The notes under the pieces are model-generated. The model was not told where the DNA came from, ran no database searches, and saw only the letters and a program-made list of their open reading frames with translations. A stretch of DNA of 64,000 nucleotides. Origin: Daphnia pulex. Its lineage: Eukaryota; Arthropoda; Branchiopoda; Diplostraca; Daphniidae. Shown here in pieces: positions 46,875 to 57,986 of this stretch (within the stretch, counting starts at the first letter, position 1; each line of letters opens with the position of its first letter). The stretch lies in contig NC_060024.1 of NCBI RefSeq assembly GCF_021134715.1, positions 5,394,001 to 5,458,000 of the forward strand. Direction: 5' to 3'. Made by a program: the position numbers and the translations under genes.

Positions 46875-49043
46875 ATGATTTTAACCAAACAATCAGAAAA
46901 GGTTAATAACCGAATGGAAGGAGTAACTATCGACACTCCTAAGGAGAAATTAGGAACGCCAGGCTTTTTGAAAAGTATAGGGACAATTTTTAGTAAATTA
47001 TCGCCTAAACAATTTCAAAGACGACCAAAATTGCCCCAACCAACTGACGCCATCCAAGTGGACGGCTCGCAACCCTCTTCTGAAGAGGAAGAGGACAACG
47101 AGGACGAAGAGGAGGAAGACGAGGAGGAAGAAGAGGAGGAGGACGAAAACAAAAAGAATTTAGACAATCGTCCTTTTGAGGAACAAAGAGAAGATTGGGC
47201 ACAAACGAAAGGGAAAGCGTTGGCTAGAACGCCTATTCAACCGAAACGACTATATCCAAATCTAGAAGAAGTAGAGGAAGACGAACAAAGATTAGGAGCT
47301 GATTTAAGAGCTGATTCAGAGGACGGTGACGACGAATCCGTTGACGAAGCTGGACCAAGGAAACCAGTAAGAAGAAATCGCAATCTGCGTGTCAAAGGAC
47401 AATCACCGACTCGTGTCAGTACACGTATTAGAGGCGAGCCTCCAGCACCACTAGAGAATGAACATATTGAAATAAATGTACTTGTTAATCAGACAGAAAA
47501 GGTCACAAACGAGCAAGAAAATTTGTCGATAATCAACGAATTGAGAAGAGCAAAATCATCGGACAGTGAATCTGACGAAGAGGAAATAACGGTTAACAGA
47601 AAGAATCTAATAAAAACAGTAAATAAAAAAGAGAAAGTGGAGACTAGGCCAACAAGCGAATCCGAAGAAGAGAAGGTAGCGGTAAAAATAACAAATCCTT
47701 TTCGAAAGGTTGAACAAAAAGGGAAAGTAGAAGAAAATAAAAAGACTAAAGTAAGGTCAATAACCCCCGACCGTTTGAGTGAAACAAATCCTTTTCGAAA
47801 GGTTGAACAAAAAGGGAAAGTAGAAGCAAATAAAAAAACTAAAGTAAGGCCAATAACCCCCGACCGTTTGAGTGAAACGAACCCTTTTAGAGATATTGAA
47901 TTTTGGGAAACAACAACAACCTTTCCGAAAATGAAAGAAGAAGACGAAACAGGTATAATTAAAAGAAAAACAGCAACATCCCATTGGAGTCATTTTGAAA
48001 AAATATATCGATATTTAAGAAACGCAGGGGTCTCAAAAGAAGAAGCGACACATAGTGCCCTAATGGCATCAGAACCACTAAACGATGAAGCCCTTTGCGA
48101 CAGCGAAGTCGAACCGGAAGAAACCATTTTAGCTAAAGATTGCCCAGTAAAATCTAACCAGAGTTATTATAACAGTCAGAAGCTTTTACAGAATCAACAG
48201 CAAATGACTTTATCGCTGTTGGCCCAAGTACCCGCTTTTAACGGAATGGGGTCGACAAAATTTGAAGATTGGATAAAACATTTCGAAAGGGTTATTGACA
48301 CTTCTGAGTTTGAGGAAGGTAAAAAAATTAAACTGTTGTATTCAAAGCTTTTTGGGTCCGCAGAAGACTGCATAACGACTTTTCAATTATGCTACCCAAA
48401 AGAAGCAAAGTCTTTTACGAAGGTAAAACAATGTCTACATGAGCGTTTTCACGGAGGAGACAGCCGAAAAATGTATTTAACAGAATACAATAATTGTACA
48501 CGTAACCCAGGAGAGTCTATCAGAGACTATGCGTGTCGAATACAGAAACTTTATTCGTTTGCTTATCCAACAAAAGCAGGGAAATCCTTGGATCTCGAGA
48601 TGAGAGAATTAATGATAATGGACAGATTTTTAGGAGGGCTCAAATCAAATCTCCGGGAACGTATGAGTTTCAAGGAATTTAAAAGTTTAAAAGATTTAAT
48701 AAAGGCTACGGAAAACTTTGCTGCTATATTAAACGAAGCGAAACTGGAGAAAAGAAATGTAGAATTTATTAATGCTATATCTACCAACCCCAATTCTCAA
48801 GCTTTGTCGGAATCAAAAAAAGAAGCGGAGGTATGGAAAATAGCCTTTGAAAAGAACTAGAAGTTATTAAGCGACCTTCTACAACAAAAGAAAGAGAAAA
48901 AGCTGAAAAAACGGGACGAAGGATTTATTAATGCTGTGTCCACCAACATTAATGTTAAATTCGGTAGTGAAAGGCGACTTTGTTATTCTTGTCGTCAACG
49001 GGGCCATGAAATCAAAGACTGTCCTGACAGAATATTCATGTAG
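46875..49043 (+). CDS. Gag of the non-autonomous LTR element, with an in-frame TAG
   Basis: ATG at 46875 opens a 661-codon frame to a TAG at 48858-48860; the same frame then continues to 49043. Residues about 70-100 are an Asp/Glu run. Residues 100-370 are charged and partly repetitive: NPFRKVEQKGKVE occurs twice in tandem with PDRLSETNPF. Residues about 450-600 are a retrotransposon gag (capsid-type) domain (VPAFNGMGSTKFEDWIKHFE, ...FMDRFLGGLKSNLRERMSF-like). After the TAG comes a CCHC zinc knuckle (CYSCRQRGHEIKDC) and a stop. Gag forms the particle that packages element RNA. Losing the knuckle would remove RNA binding, so the TAG is either a disabling mutation or is read through. No protease follows in any frame. 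Confidence 0.85.
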
Positions 49044-49093
49044 TGACATAACAAAAAACAAAACAAAAAAATATATATATATAAAAGATAAAA

Positions 49094-49097
49094 ATAA

Positions 49098-49164
<67 letters not shown>

Positions 49165-49172
49165 CAATCAAA
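49094..49172 (+). repeat. (AATC)n microsatellite
   Basis: About 18 units of CAAT/AATC with one interruption (AATAAATC), within the 3' part of the gag-only element, just after gag. Confidence 0.95.
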
Positions 49173-49561
49173 ATCAAAAGAAAGAATCCATTGCTGGGTG
49201 TTGTTTGTGCTAAATAAGTTTTGCACATTTTTTTCTGCATAGGCGCTACGTGCCAATTGCAGTTGTTTGTTTTTTCTTTGCTGGGTGTCTAGGGGAATTC
49301 AAACAAGCTAAGTGTTTTGGTAATAAAATAAGATGTAAGTGATCTGAAATTTAAGCTACGTGCTCAAGCAATTTAATTACCCATTTTTTTCATTTTATTA
49401 TAATCTAAAACTTATCAGGGTATTATTTTATCATTTATGAGGAAGTGCAATTGTTGACGAACAAGTTAAATGAGATTCACAAAATTTCAAATGATAAAAT
49501 TACAAATCCTCATCAATTCGGAAAAATGCTGAAATAAAGCTTAAAAATCTATTCTCCCTAT
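49173..49561. other. non-coding part of the gag-only element before gypsy-2
   Basis: No pol sequence is found in any frame, although this is where protease or reverse transcriptase should start. Confidence 0.5.
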
Positions 49562-49733
49562 TGTTAAGTCTGCGTTTAAGCACTGTATTCTTGGTCTACA
49601 AGTGTACGAAATACATAAGACGGGAACGGTAAGACCTTCCTTCACTCTCTTCTCGACTCGAATGCCGTTCGCTCCGTGGCCCTCTGGCGTAAGCCTTTCG
49701 TGCGCCATCTGTCCACGCATTAAATACATCACA
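49562..49733 (-). mobile_element. 3' LTR of gypsy-2
   Basis: On the minus strand it starts TGTGATGTATTTAATGCG and ends GCAGACTTAACA. A purine-rich CGGGAGGAGT directly precedes it as polypurine tract (about 49734-49743). Confidence 0.9.
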
Positions 49734-49908
49734 ACTCCTCCCGAGCCCTCGCTTGGTACAAACAAACGGACAAAAAAATAGAACGATTGTTCCATGAATA
49801 CAGCCAATGGGAAACCGATTTTTCCAACACTTTGGGGCAAATCGGGGACAATTGCATATCAACGAGTACAAATGATCAGACGGGAATGGTTGTACGACAT
49901 GAAATAAA

Positions 49909-52900
49909 TTACACAGATGTGATGACCCTTTGCTTCCGAACGCGAGTTCCAAGGCGGGGGCCGTCCGGCGCCGGAACGATGGGAAGTTGTCGGGTTGGTG
50001 CGGGGGGAACGATGACGTCCAATACCGTGGGCACGCTGCCGTCTGCCGATGGGTTGATTCGGTCGATCGTCGCCGTTGTCTCTTCTTCCGCCGGGACCAA
50101 GGGGCGGAGGAACCGCCGATTGCGCCACAGGACACTGCCACTAGCAAATTTGATTCGGTAGGAGCGGTAGCGGCCAACCGCCACGATGACGCCCACATGA
50201 GTCCAAAGCTTGGAATCCGGGTCTTGGATTCGTACCTGTGTGCCGATCCGAAGGGGTGACAATGGGCGGGTATGAGCATCGTACCGAAGTTTAGTTTCGT
50301 CAGCTGCCGCCGCCTGTCGCTCCCGTGCTATCATGGCGTCCTGCCATTCGGGAGCGTAGAATGATCGATGCGCCGGGACGATTGAACGGAGTTGGTGGCC
50401 GAATAAAATTTGTGCCGGCGATGCACCGCTCTTGTGGGGGGTGTTCCGAAACTCCAGTAGCCCCGCGAGAAATTCTTCCGATGATAAGTCTCCGGTCTTC
50501 GCCACTAATTCTTTTATCGCCTTCACTGCTGCCTCCGCATGGCCGTTGCTCTGGGGGTAATGAGGGGTAGAGTTACCCCACGCCACGCCCCAACGTTTCA
50601 GTGTCTCTTGGAAGACTCCAGCATCGAATTGAGGTCCATTATCCGAGCGGAATCGCATGGGCACGCCCAGCTCGACGAAATTGTGCACGACTGCCTGGAC
50701 TACTTCTCGCGCGGTGGGATTGCGTCGCCACTGGTGGCCTACCGGCCAACCCGATAATCTGTCCGCGTATACCAGCACATGGAGGTTTCCGTGCTGGAAT
50801 AAGTCGGCCGAAACGTCTTCAAATACGAATGTCGGTAGCGGGTCTGACATCAGTGGCTCCTGGCACTGGCTCGGCCGCCTCTCCTGGCACTTGGAGCAGC
50901 GTTCGACGAGCATCGTGACGTCGTTTGATATTCCCGGCCAATATACCGTCTGCTGGGCCCGTCGTTTTGTCCGGACGATGCCCTGGTAGGCGGAGTGAAG
51001 TTTTTGGAGAATATTACGGCGAGATGAGAACGGCACCACGATGCGGGATCCAAAGAGGACAAGGCCGTCTTCCGTAGACAGTTGATGACGAATGGACCAA
51101 AACTGACGTATGTAGTTCGTCACGCGGGCACGGTCCGTGCCGAAACCCGATTCGACTGCCGCCACTAGAGCCGTGTAGTCCGCGTCTGCCACGGCGGTGG
51201 ATCGTAGATCGGCCAGCAAAGCGTCCGGCAAATGATCCGGCGGGGCCGATTCGTCTTCAGAGTTGCATACAGCCGCGATCGACTGAATCACCACGTTTCG
51301 GACGGAAAAATCAAGGTCTGCGCCAACACGTTCATCTTCCGGCGCAGGGTCGTTGACTGGGGCCCGTGATAAGGCGTCCGGAATGGCATGCTCCTTCCCC
51401 TTTCTCCAAACGGTTGTGAAAGAATAGGGCGACAGTCGCTCTTTCAGACGCTGTATCTTGGGATTGTCTATAGCATCCAGGGTATACTTATCTAGGATTG
51501 CTACGAGGGCCTGATGATCCACCATCAGGGTGAAATTTGGTAGACCGGATAGGTATAAGCGGCACTTTCGGATCGCCCACTCGACTGCGGCCAGCTCCAG
51601 CTCCACGATGGCGTATCGTGACTCGACGTCGGAGCACCAACGAGAATTGGCATCCACCAGACGCCAGCCTCCGTCGTGTCGCTGCATTAGCGCATACCCC
51701 ATTCCATTCTTGCGTGAGGCGTCGACTTGGATGACCGTTTCACGGTCTGGTTCGAAATGGCCCACCACGGGCGGGGAGATTAAAGCCAACTTAACGGCGG
51801 CAAATGCTCGGTCATGGTCTGGCGTCCACACGTACGGGTTGCGGGTGCTAAGAAGAGGTCGAAGGGGTTCCTTCGCCGCTGCCACTTCCGTCGAAAATCC
51901 GGCAAGTTGCTCCACCAAGCCCATGAATGACCGTAATTCCGAAATATTAGTCGGCCGGGGAAATTGAGACAGGGCCTTTAACTTGGCCTCCTCGATGGTA
52001 ACCCCGCCGTGCTTGATCTCGTATCCGACCCACGACACACGATTTTGGGCGAAGCGAAACTTTTCTTTGCTTAATGTGATCCCGGCGTCGCGTGCCGCTT
52101 GGAGAACTTCACACACTCCCCTCACGTGCTCGGGGAAGGTACGATCAAAGCAAAGCAGATCGTCGACCACACGCACCGTATTTGACACTGCGGTGAACGC
52201 AACATGCGCCCTCCTGTTGTATTCGTCACCCGAGCAACTGAGGCCCATGGACGCGCGGAGGAACTTATAACGGCCCCACGGCGTCATAAATGTGGTTAAA
52301 TGTTGACAGGAGGGATGGAGGGGAATTTGATAGTATCCGTTGGCGGCGTCGAAGCTGGTGTAGAATTGGCACTCGCTGTCTATTTCGGCGACCGCATCAC
52401 GTGGAGTACGCGGAGGGTGAGTTGGCCGCAGGACGAACTTATTTAACCGGGTATGGTCGACACAGATGCGGATCTTGCCGGTCTTGGCACTCCTAATCAC
52501 CACCAGGGGGGCGGCCCATTCCGACGCTTCGGTCACTGGCACGATCACTCCCTGCGACACTAATTGGTCCAGCTTGGACTTTACTTCCGGACGATCACTA
52601 AACGGGATTGGTCGGGCGCCGCTCACATAATACGGCACTGCATCGTCCCGCAACTGAATCATCATGTCTGGCCCCACCATTGTACGTAAACCGTCTTCCT
52701 GGTCAAACACAGAATCGAATTCTGCTGCGATAGCCGCCTCGATTTCTGCGATCTGTTCCGCTGATGGGTCCAAGGGTAAGTGAATGTGCCGTAGAAATTC
52801 CCACTCTGCTGGTTGAGTCGGCTGATCTGCATCCTCCGTCGGCGAAATCTGCACGGACTGAATTGGTGTCAGTAACTGTGGGTAATACGCATGGATGATT

Positions 52901-53190
52901 GCAAGATTCACGCAATCCAAACGGCAGATGAGCATTCCGCGGATTTCCGGGCAAAACACCACCGTCATATGAGTACACCGGCCGCCATAACGGACGGAAA
53001 TTTCGTGCTGCCCGATGGATAGGAGTGGAGTGGACCGGTCAGCCATGACCAGTTCGAAAGGGGAATGCAATAGGTCCGCTTTGGTCATACCTAAAGCCGC
53101 CATGACATCACGCCCGGCCACGCTCACCTCTGCTCCAGGGTCGGGGATTGCGTCATTGATTGTCGCGACCGACGAGCCGCTCTCGTCCAA
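49909..53190 (-). CDS. Pol polyprotein of gypsy-2
   Basis: About 1,093 codons from the first listed codon (a TTG, so this is not a start; pol is made by -1 frameshifting from gag). Protease comes first, with [10 protein letters not shown] at residues 17-26, where the usual D-S/T-G is D-P-G. Reverse transcriptase follows at about 190-420 ([16 protein letters not shown]; active site VVDDLL in place of YxDD, near 342). RNase H lies near 480-600 (IQVDAS, the [10 protein letters not shown] helix, VDHQAL). The integrase zinc finger is near 730-770 (HSAYQG...CSKCQ), its core near 790-890 ([25 protein letters not shown] giving D,D-35-E), and a basic C-terminal domain follows ([27 protein letters not shown]). 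The enzymes copy element RNA into DNA and insert it. Its frame is intact. Confidence 0.95.
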   Translation of the reverse strand: MDESGSSVATINDAIPDPGAEVSVAGRDVMAALGMTKADLLHSPFELVMADRSTPLLSIGQHEISVRYGGRCTHMTVVFCPEIRGMLICRLDCVNLAIIHAYYPQLLTPIQSVQISPTEDADQPTQPAEWEFLRHIHLPLDPSAEQIAEIEAAIAAEFDSVFDQEDGLRTMVGPDMMIQLRDDAVPYYVSGARPIPFSDRPEVKSKLDQLVSQGVIVPVTEASEWAAPLVVIRSAKTGKIRICVDHTRLNKFVLRPTHPPRTPRDAVAEIDSECQFYTSFDAANGYYQIPLHPSCQHLTTFMTPWGRYKFLRASMGLSCSGDEYNRRAHVAFTAVSNTVRVVDDLLCFDRTFPEHVRGVCEVLQAARDAGITLSKEKFRFAQNRVSWVGYEIKHGGVTIEEAKLKALSQFPRPTNISELRSFMGLVEQLAGFSTEVAAAKEPLRPLLSTRNPYVWTPDHDRAFAAVKLALISPPVVGHFEPDRETVIQVDASRKNGMGYALMQRHDGGWRLVDANSRWCSDVESRYAIVELELAAVEWAIRKCRLYLSGLPNFTLMVDHQALVAILDKYTLDAIDNPKIQRLKERLSPYSFTTVWRKGKEHAIPDALSRAPVNDPAPEDERVGADLDFSVRNVVIQSIAAVCNSEDESAPPDHLPDALLADLRSTAVADADYTALVAAVESGFGTDRARVTNYIRQFWSIRHQLSTEDGLVLFGSRIVVPFSSRRNILQKLHSAYQGIVRTKRRAQQTVYWPGISNDVTMLVERCSKCQERRPSQCQEPLMSDPLPTFVFEDVSADLFQHGNLHVLVYADRLSGWPVGHQWRRNPTAREVVQAVVHNFVELGVPMRFRSDNGPQFDAGVFQETLKRWGVAWGNSTPHYPQSNGHAEAAVKAIKELVAKTGDLSSEEFLAGLLEFRNTPHKSGASPAQILFGHQLRSIVPAHRSFYAPEWQDAMIARERQAAAADETKLRYDAHTRPLSPLRIGTQVRIQDPDSKLWTHVGVIVAVGRYRSYRIKFASGSVLWRNRRFLRPLVPAEEETTATIDRINPSADGSVPTVLDVIVPPAPTRQLPIVPAPDGPRLGTRVRKQRVITSV

Positions 53191-54138
53191 AAAACCTCCA
53201 ATGCGATGGTGGGGGATCTGCGTTGCCGATGGTTGGCTTGCACGTTGCCGATAGTAATGTGACCGACTTTCGATTTCGATCCGCCGCTGCCGCCACCGCC
53301 GCCAACGCCGCCACTGCTGCCACCGCCGCTGCCGTTGCTGCCACCACTGCTGCCGTTGCCGCCACCACCGCCGCTCTTTCCTCTGTCGCGATTAGGGCAC
53401 TTTGGAGCAAAATGGTCCGGTTGACCGCATGAATGGCACGTGCGTCCTATGGCCGGGCACGTCATCCCAGTGGAGTGCGCTGCGTGACCGTATGATTTGC
53501 ATTCGTTTGCATATGGGCGCTCCGTGCGATTTCGTTTGTTCTGGATCAATGATATGCCGGAATGGCCACTTAAAGATCGTTCATTGGCCCGTGCGGATTC
53601 TTCACTCCTGCAAATGTTGACTGTCGATTGCAGGGCGGGAAATGGGCTCATTGACAGCAGCTTTTTCTTGGTTTCAGCATCTCTCGTGCCGGCAATGATG
53701 CGCGTGACTAGACGGGTGTCGAAACAGGTTGCACATAAATCTGCCGCTTCAGCTAAGCGGCGGAGTGCGATATAAAAATCGTCGAACGTTTCCGATGGAC
53801 CTTGTCGCCGTTCTTCGAAGGCGACTCTGTCGAGGGCGATATTACGTTTCGCGCGGACGTAATCGGCGATGCGATCCAGTACCAAATCCCGGGTGGTGAC
53901 CGTGGTGGGCAGTATACCCAGCGCCACCTCGACAACTTGTTGCATGGCTGGGTCCAGAGCCATACGGAAAGCCGCCATCTGCTCCGACCCAGGGTATGTT
54001 GCCAGCTGGCTTAGTTCGGCGAAGTCGTTCCAACGGTTCCTCCAGGACCGCAGGAGGGGAATGGTGACATCGCCGTGAAGTTTTTCCACGTTAGAGGTGT
54101 CCAGCCGCCGGCGTTGAGGCGTTGCCGGAATGACAAGA

Positions 54139-54171
<33 letters not shown>

Positions 54172-54383
54172 CCTCCACCGGCCGCCGTGATCAATGTTTG
54201 CAGTTGACCAGAAATGGCCAGTAATTGAGCCTTCAGGGTGTCGATCCGGTATCCGGCCGCCGCCGCTGCCGCTAACGCATCCGCCGCCGTTGGTGCCGCC
54301 GGTGCTGCCATTGGGAGTGTGGCTCGCAGACGAGCTCGGGTGATGATGGGTGAAGAAGCGAGATGTTGCTTCCTTTTGGACAT
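53124..54383 (-). CDS. Gag polyprotein of gypsy-2
   Basis: The frame is open from 54416, but the first listed codon is GTG; the first ATG ([10 protein letters not shown]) is at 54383, giving about 419 aa. There is an Ala-rich N-terminus and a glycine run (residues near 70-85, from a GGC/GGT microsatellite). The capsid-type gag domain follows from about 100 to 240 ([37 protein letters not shown]). A decayed first knuckle ([15 protein letters not shown], Tyr in place of the second Cys) and an intact CCHC knuckle ([14 protein letters not shown]) come next, then a long Gly/Ser run. The C-terminus overlaps pol by at least 67 bases. Confidence 0.9.
53187..53196 (-). promoter_or_regulatory. candidate -1 frameshift site of gypsy-2
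   Basis: On the minus strand GGTTTTTTGG lies inside the gag/pol overlap. In the gag frame it reads GTT TTT TGG and in the pol frame GGT TTT TTG. A run of six T is slippery, but it does not exactly fit the X-XXY-YYZ rule in the gag phase, so this is the best candidate rather than a proven site. Confidence 0.4.
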
Positions 54384-55013
54384 AAACGGAGCGCGAGTAT
54401 AATCACAGCCGCCCACTGGCCACTATGTTCAGCGATGCCGTGTCACGCAGAATATGCGATGCGTGGATGGTACGAAAGGCACAGCGACGATTTTGTACCG
54501 TGTTTTGCGCCACCTGTTGGTCGAAAGCAAACTTCGTGGTAATACGGAACGAACAATGCTCTGGCGAATAAGGCACTAAGAACACTCGTCGCACAGAAAA
54601 AGAAAAAGTCGGGTTGAAAAATTAACTCAGCGAGAAAAGTAGTTGGGGCCTGATATGCCGTGAATTTGATCTGCCGACACACAAAGAAGGGCTGCAAAAA
54701 CCAAGATGGCGGCGCCCATGAACCGCATGCGTTGGTCGGATTCGCACCACCAAAAAAAATGTCGATAAATCGAGAGAATTCAAAGCAATCTTAAATGCCA
54801 CACAACTAACAGTACGAGGACCGGCACATGTGTGACGCCTCCGACAGAGTGGCCTTCTGCACTATCAGGAGTGGGGATTCGATCGTCAAGGCAAGATGGC
54901 GGCGTGTATGGGCCGCATGGACGAAAGTCGAACACTGAGGCGAGGAACACAGGGAAACGCAGGGTTCACTAGAGTCACGAAAAAGTACACCACTGTGATT
55001 AGCAATCGTAGGT

Positions 55014-55033
55014 GCGTGAGACCAACTGCGCCA
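55014..55033 (-). other. primer-binding site of gypsy-2
   Basis: Directly after the 5' LTR (minus strand) comes TGGCGCAGTTGGTCTCACGC. It starts TGG as required. The following bases read like the 5' half of a tRNA (D-arm-like GCGCAGTTGGT), discussed as a finding. Confidence 0.6.
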
Positions 55034-55205
55034 TGTTAAGTCTGCGTTTAAGCACTGTATTCTTGGTCTACAAGTGTACGAAATACATAAGACAGGAACG
55101 GTAAGACCTTCCTTCACTCTCTTCTCGACTCGAATGCCGTTCGCTCCGTGGCCCTCTGGCGTAAGCCTTTCGTGCGCCATCTGTCCACGCATTAAATACA
55201 TCACA
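55034..55205 (-). mobile_element. 5' LTR of gypsy-2
   Basis: Same 172 bases as 49562-49733 with one visible difference. It is flanked by CCTAT on its outer side. Confidence 0.9.
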
Positions 55206-55894
55206 CCTATACTCTCCTCGTTAATTCTCATTTGAAATCTGACGACAAGTCAGAGGCAAAGGAAGAGTTTGATTAGCTTCAAAAATTTTAACTGTCAGAA
55301 TCGACCTCCTTGCCATTTACTTTTTCCTGTTTTTTACTCCTTTTCGCTCGCATCGCCACTAATTACCCCTTCATTTTTTCCGCGCTTTGCGCAGCAGTGG
55401 ATAAATGCGTTATTTTTACTACTTGGTGGCTATTCTCGAAAAAAGTGGAAACACGTGATCAAGAGCCATGGCCCTCGCTCGTTCTAGGAAGAGTGAAAGT
55501 GATGGATACATCACGGGATCTCAACGGGGTTGGAAATTATTTTTAAAATCTAGAGAACTAATAAAAATGAAAATGGACGATTGTCAATGAAACTTCCTGC
55601 TTTAAAAAATTTAAAATAATAACTCACAACTTACGGCCAACAGGGTAAACACTGTTGATAAATCCAATACCTCAAGGTAAACAAACTACCTACAGAAATA
55701 GAATGGAACAAAAAACAAATTAAGAAATTGAATACAAGCTTAAGTGAAAAAATAGTCAAAAGAAACTCCCGAAAGAAATAATTCAAAGGCTGTGGGAAGA
55801 AAAACAAACAAAATAATGAAACTATAAAATGAGAAAGTAAACACAAATTCACAACACGATCAACAGATCAGTAGCAGACGACGTCTTGAAACAT

Positions 55895-56810
55895 TAAAAA
55901 ATGAAGCTCTGCCCACCAGATAACAATAATACGTGCCTGAATAAGTTTTTCGTGAATATCTCACGAACGGTTGGAAATATGGCCAAAATAATTAAAAACT
56001 CATCCTAAGGGTTCGATTTTGCGATCCTGAACGGGACAAACTCGGTTTCGTCCACAACGTATGACGCGTTCGGAAGAAAAAACTATTTTTTGAAATTTCT
56101 CCATTATCTCATTGCTTATGTTACAACGCGATTTTCGCGAAACAATTTTGTGTACTAGGAAAATTGTGAAAATTACTACACACGCTCAATTATCATTCCC
56201 GAACAGAACAAACATTGTGTGGTTGGAATGAGAGAGTGCGTGCGGGAGTTATTAACAAAAAATTTCGAAAAAATTTGAATTTAGCGCGGGTTGAGAGAAT
56301 AGTAAGCTTCGAAGCCTCTGCCCACCACGTAACAGTTATACGTGCAGGAATCGGTTTTTTGTGAATATCTCACGAACGACTGAAAATGCGGCCAAAATAA
56401 TTGAAAATTAGCCCAAAGGGTTCTATTCTGCGATTCCGAACGGGACGAACTCGGTTTCGTTCACGACGGATGACGCGTTCGGAAGAAAAATAAAAATTTT
56501 TGAAATATCCTATTGACAAATAGAAGAGTTCCATAGTAAAAAATTAATTATCAACGGAAAATCGTGAATTTTTCCGTACAAACTCAATTTTCATCTCCGA
56601 GAAGAAAAAACGTTGTCTTCTCTGGATCGGACGTAGCGTGCGGGAGTTTTTTTGAAGATTCCAAAAATTTGAATTGAGCGCTGATCAGGAATAAGAGAAG
56701 CTCTGAAGCTCTGCCCACCACTTGAAAACATATACATTATAACGGAGAAATCTGTTTTTCTCGTGAATAACTCACGAACGGCTGAACGCTACGAGGAAAC
56801 AAAATGAAAA
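55895..56810 (+). repeat. three diverged direct repeats, period about 390-410 bp
   Basis: CTCTGCCCACCA starts at about 55907, 56316 and 56709. Each is followed by GTGAATATCTCACGAACG (GTGAATAACTCACGAACG in the third). In the first two it is followed further on by CGAACTCGGTTTCG-like and TGACGCGTTCGGAAGAAAA motifs. The second halves diverge more. The motif TCGTGAATATCTCACGA is itself partly palindromic. Confidence 0.75.
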
Positions 56811-57394
56811 CCAAAGGGCTCGCAGCAGCCACACCTGCGCCAGTTATCATCATGCCACTTGCCGATACATATTCATCCCGATCAACAGCCGCAGAACAAT
56901 CAACTGAACCACCACGAAGAAAGAAACCGAGACAACCACGTTAACCACGCCCACAATACGGCCCAGACGGCGAGGCTTTCATCCCAAGAAGACCAAGACC
57001 TCAATAAAAATATCCACATGACATTGTATAATTTTGCAATAGTGCTCCCTTTTAATATCATTAGAATTTTTTTTCTTTTACTCTTTTTCCAATCCTTTCA
57101 TTACGACACGTTCTCTCTTCCCTGTTATGTGAAGAGTAAGGTCTAGCTTGTGGAAGTTAAGGCCATGCAAAAAGCGAGTCTACATTCAATACCCAATTAA
57201 AAGGCTAGAACTACATAATGATTGCCAAAAAGAATGCCTGCTATATGGTTCAACTTGGGAGCACGAAACTGACGAAGTCTACAGTCATGGGAAATTGTAT
57301 CCATGACATCGTGTCCCTAGTCGTAAGCAAGGAATCACATTCAATTGATGTTCAAAAAATTCGGAAGCCAAGATTAATTGTTGCGGGACGCAAC

Positions 57395-57413
57395 AAAAGG
57401 GGAGGGGAAGTGA
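57395..57413 (+). other. polypurine tract of the gag-only element
   Basis: AAAAGGGGAGGGGAAGTGA directly precedes the 3' LTR, as needed for priming plus-strand DNA. Confidence 0.8.
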
Positions 57414-57986
57414 TGTAAGGATTCCGCCAGGCTCATAGCATGTAAAAAGGGACACTTGACTTTCTAAAGTCACCCTCGCTATTGAAAAGAGTCAAGGCCA
57501 AGAGTAACCGACACAAACTAGACCCATAACTTCCAGAACAATTTAAACCTTATGCCTTTCTAAAAATGCCCCTTTGTTCATGAAAAAGCCAAGGCCAAAA
57601 GCTGACGCTACTAAAAAATGCAGCCCATTCTTCAACATTTCAAAATGTAATAAATAGAACTAGCAAGTAAAAAGTTCAAGGCAGTGACGTTCGGAGTCAG
57701 TTGAGTTCAGTCCTGCAGTTCAGTTACGCCAGTTCCGCCAGTCCCGTCTAAACTGTTCTTCCTCTGCACTACTCGATTCTACCCTATCCGAAATTCTCTC
57801 GATCAGACTCTTCCTTTCACCTTAATTCCACTTCCCTCAACTGTATTGACCAGACGTATCATCGATTGTCCAGCATTCTCTTATCAGTGTAATAATGCGG
57901 TAAATACAAGTCTTAGTAGTATCTTTCTCTTATATTTTCATTCTTATGTTAGTAATTTACGCCATCACGCAGCGTAAGTTATTACA
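57414..57986 (+). mobile_element. 3' LTR of the gag-only element, 573 bp
   Basis: TGTAAGGATTCCGCC...AAGTTATTACA, homologous to 45406-46004. It lacks about 22 bases present in the 5' LTR and has a few substitutions, so the element is older than gypsy-2. Confidence 0.9.

Larger units (their letters stand above)
49562..55205 (-). mobile_element. gypsy-2: complete, young Ty3/gypsy element (Mag-like)
   Basis: 172-bp LTRs lie at 49562-49733 and 55034-55205. The target duplication CCTAT (49557-49561 and 55206-55210) is perfect. The LTRs differ by a single base in my reading (AAGACGGGAACGG against AAGACAGGAACGG). Gag and pol are both open over their full lengths, with pol in the -1 frame. Domain order is protease, reverse transcriptase, RNase H, integrase. 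It inserted into the 3' region of the gag-only element in reverse orientation. It appears structurally complete and recently mobile. Confidence 0.95.
55211..57413 (+). other. 3' non-coding region of the gag-only element
   Basis: No long ORF and no pol or env domain. It contains three diverged copies of a roughly 400-bp repeat (annotated separately) and ends in the polypurine tract AAAAGGGGAGGGGAAGTGA at 57395-57413, immediately before the 3' LTR. The function of 2.2 kb of conserved-looking non-coding sequence in this element is unknown. Confidence 0.6.
45406..57986 (+). mobile_element. gag-only LTR retrotransposon (non-autonomous), with nested gypsy-2
   Basis: Both LTRs, primer-binding site, leader, gag, 3' region and polypurine tract are present. 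The flanks are CGAG (45402-45405) and CGAG (57987-57990), a 4-bp target duplication as in many Ty3/gypsy elements. Subtracting the nested gypsy-2 (49562-55205) and its 5-bp duplication leaves about 6.9 kb. No protease, reverse transcriptase or integrase is seen in the rest. This matches the known class of gag-carrying non-autonomous elements (TR-GAG), which rely on enzymes of a relative. A deletion of pol after insertion is the alternative, but the 3' region is not pol-like. Confidence 0.8.

Noticed and set aside
53153..53432. Alanine/valine-rich frames around 53.2-53.4 kb
   Set aside because: Shadows of the GGN-type microsatellite encoding the Gly/Ser run of the gypsy-2 Gag.
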